A stretch of 64,000 nt of DNA from Lichtheimia corymbifera B2541. Lineage: Eukaryota > Mucoromycota > Mucoromycetes > Mucorales > Lichtheimiaceae. This document shows, one piece after another, positions 62,589 through 64,000 of the stretch. The notes under the pieces are model-generated. The model was not told the DNA's origin. It searched no databases and was given only the letters and a program-made list of their open reading frames with translations. Both the position numbers and the translations under genes were made by a program. The DNA lies in contig JNEU01001055.1 of NCBI GenBank assembly GCA_000697475.1, positions 58,864 through 122,863 of the forward strand, read 5' to 3'. Position 1 is the first letter of the stretch. The number at the start of each line of letters is the position of its first letter.

Positions 62589-63640
62589 AATGAAGCATAT
62601 GGTTTTTATTTGAATGGGGTTGATCAGCTTGTCGAAGCCCACCGTCTGACCAAGTTCCACGATGGAGGTGGACAATAGCGGGCGTATGCACCATTCACTC
62701 TACTTGCGTTCCGTCAGCCCATCGTCTCTCCTACATTTGGGCCGTCCCGCATTCAAAAATCACATAATGGAGCATGCTGTTTTTAAATGAATGGAGTTGA
62801 TCAGCATGACCGAGAGAACCTTCTTACCAAGTTTCAAGTTCGAGAAAGGGAATCCCAAGATTATGTATACTAAATGGCATTTCATGAATTTGGACGGATG
62901 CGGAATTTCCGTCGGTCATAGTCAACCAGTCATTATACCCTCCCATTCCCAATTTTCAAATGAAGCATGAGGTCTTTATGAGAACGAAATTGATCAGCGT
63001 ATCCAAGAGCATATTGTGTGAAGCTTTCAGGTCCAAAGTGGGCAATCTCGATGTTATGGGCCGTCCGCCCCACATATATATCCATCCCTTTATCATCCGG
63101 CGCCCCCATTCAAATCCTCACAATGAAGCGTATGGTTTTTATTTGAATGGCGTTGATCAGCATGTCGAAGCCCACCCGTCTGACCAAGTTTCACGATGGA
63201 GGTGGACAACGGCGGGGGTGTGCACTATGCTTTCCGTCTGTCCATCGTCTCCCCTAAATTTGGACTGCCCGATTCATTGAACACCATAATGAACCATACG
63301 GTTTTTAAATGAATGGAATTGATCAGCATGACTTAACGAATCTGCTTACCAAGTTTCAAGTTCAAAGTGGGCAATCCCAAGGTAATTCATACTAATCGAC
63401 TTTTTCATAAATCCGGCGCTTTCCCAATTTCCATCCATCATAGTAAACCTCACATTATACCCTCCCATTCAAAATTATATAATGAAGCATGGGTTATTTA
63501 TTAATACAAAGTTGATCAGCATGGCCAAGAGCATCTTGTGTGAAAGTTTCAAGTTAGAGGTAGGCAATCTCATGATCATGGATCATTTACAGTGTGCATG
63601 AATATGTAGGGCAGTGCGTGACCAATTTAATTTCCACCTC
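62589..63640. repeat. Higher-order tandem repeat array (A-B-C)x2
   Basis: Six related units start with AATGAAGCAT-like sequence at 62589, 62766, 62959, 63122, 63288 and 63481 (lengths about 177, 193, 163, 166, 193 and about 160). Every unit has GGT-TTTAT near its start and TTGATCAGC about 35 bp in. Most share ACCAAGTTTCAAG or a related string, and GGGCAATC-type sequence near the middle. Units 1 and 4, 2 and 5, and 3 and 6 are much closer to each other than to their neighbours, so the true period is an A-B-C trimer of about 522-533 bp. The boundaries fall in CCATTC-AA motifs. Not coding: the short frames crossing A units are not kept in B or C. Confidence 0.9.
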
Positions 63641-64000
63641 TTCCCACTCCCAGTTGAAAAGTTATATTTTTATTTGGGCACTAAATGACCTTATCCTTTG
63701 GCTTCCCACTCCCAGGTTCTTCCTCTTTCTTCCCATTCTCAACTGTTGCCCCATTCAACTACAACTACCACTTGAGAACGATTGTCCTGCTTCAACCCAT
63801 CATGTCAATCCTACAACTGCCTTGATCCTATTCTCTTTGACTGAATGGCACACTCCATGGCGTGTGCACCACACTACAGCACCCGCGTTTCTTGACACTC
63901 AACCTTCGTTTGAACAATCCTCAACCACAACCAAACGTAACAGCATTCATTCCAGCAGTTGCTGTTAGCAAACTCTTATTTCATAGTCTCGTACACCATT
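63641..64000. other. Right end of the window, nothing assigned
   Basis: 360 bp with pyrimidine-rich DNA. A 124-codon plus-strand frame (63594-63968) shows no domain and starts inside the repeat. A TTTTTATTTGGGC stretch near 63666 may be a decayed seventh repeat unit. Confidence 0.35.

Noticed and set aside
62472..63280. Short frames repeating NEAYGFYLNGVDQ in two A units
   Set aside because: The reading exists only because the A unit is duplicated. The B and C units do not keep the frame, so this is DNA repeat, not a gene.
63594..63968. 124-codon plus-strand frame at the right edge
   Set aside because: Starts inside the tandem array and has no recognisable domain.

Overview
The window is nuclear DNA from a filamentous fungus. 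The gene content points to Mucoromycota, probably Mucorales. The genes are intron-rich, with introns of about 50-100 bp, GT-AG ends and CTAAC/CTCAAC-type branch sites. Intergenic DNA carries many (CT)n, (CA)n and trinucleotide runs. The gene set combines classic fungal regulators (SKN7, YAK1, MUB1/SamB, MET30) with genes usually discussed in animals: an ALFY/WDFY3-type BEACH-WD40-FYVE protein and a BRAT1-like protein. I saw no rRNA, tRNA, CRISPR array or intact transposon. Placement below phylum is inference.

Layout: 1-955 (-) is the 5' part of a GH18 chitinase-like secreted protein, leaving the window on the left. 1028-13243 (-) is one very large multi-exon ALFY-like gene. 14037-14690 (-) is a tail-anchored orphan. 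16211-17928 (-) is a GLI/ZIC-type C2H2 factor. 18953-19687 (+) is COX20, convergent with a perilipin-like lipid-droplet protein at 19978-21213 (-). 22445-24793 (-) is an SLC41/MgtE-type Mg2+ transporter. 26278-28519 (-) is SKN7. 29532-32514 (-) is YAK1. 34290-36098 (+) is MUB1/SamB, convergent with an RGS protein at 36336-37769 (-). 38975-39601 (+) is a DUF202 membrane protein. 40452-42253 (-) is the F-box/WD40 protein MET30. 42991-45773 (+) is a TBC RabGAP, convergent with an NHA1-type Na+/H+ antiporter at 46026-48653 (-). 49135-50811 (-) is NOP58. 52498-53695 (-) is a bHLH factor. After a gene-poor stretch of about 3 kb come an Mpv17/PMP22 protein (56825-57650, +), the BRAT1-like gene (57881-61098, -) and an orphan four-helix membrane protein (61510-62390, +).

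The right end (about 62589-63640) holds a tandem array with a higher-order structure. Six related units of about 163-193 bp are arranged A-B-C-A-B-C, each with a conserved TTGATCAGC core. No operon-like functional unit is evident. The signalling genes (SKN7, YAK1, MUB1, RGS, MET30, TBC, NHA1) have separate promoters and are probably neighbours by chance. The points most worth a second look are the BRAT1 homologue with a conserved C-terminal DCY tail, the A-B-C satellite array, the GH18 protein that seems to lack its catalytic glutamate, and the ALFY-like protein whose FYVE finger has lost its histidine pair.
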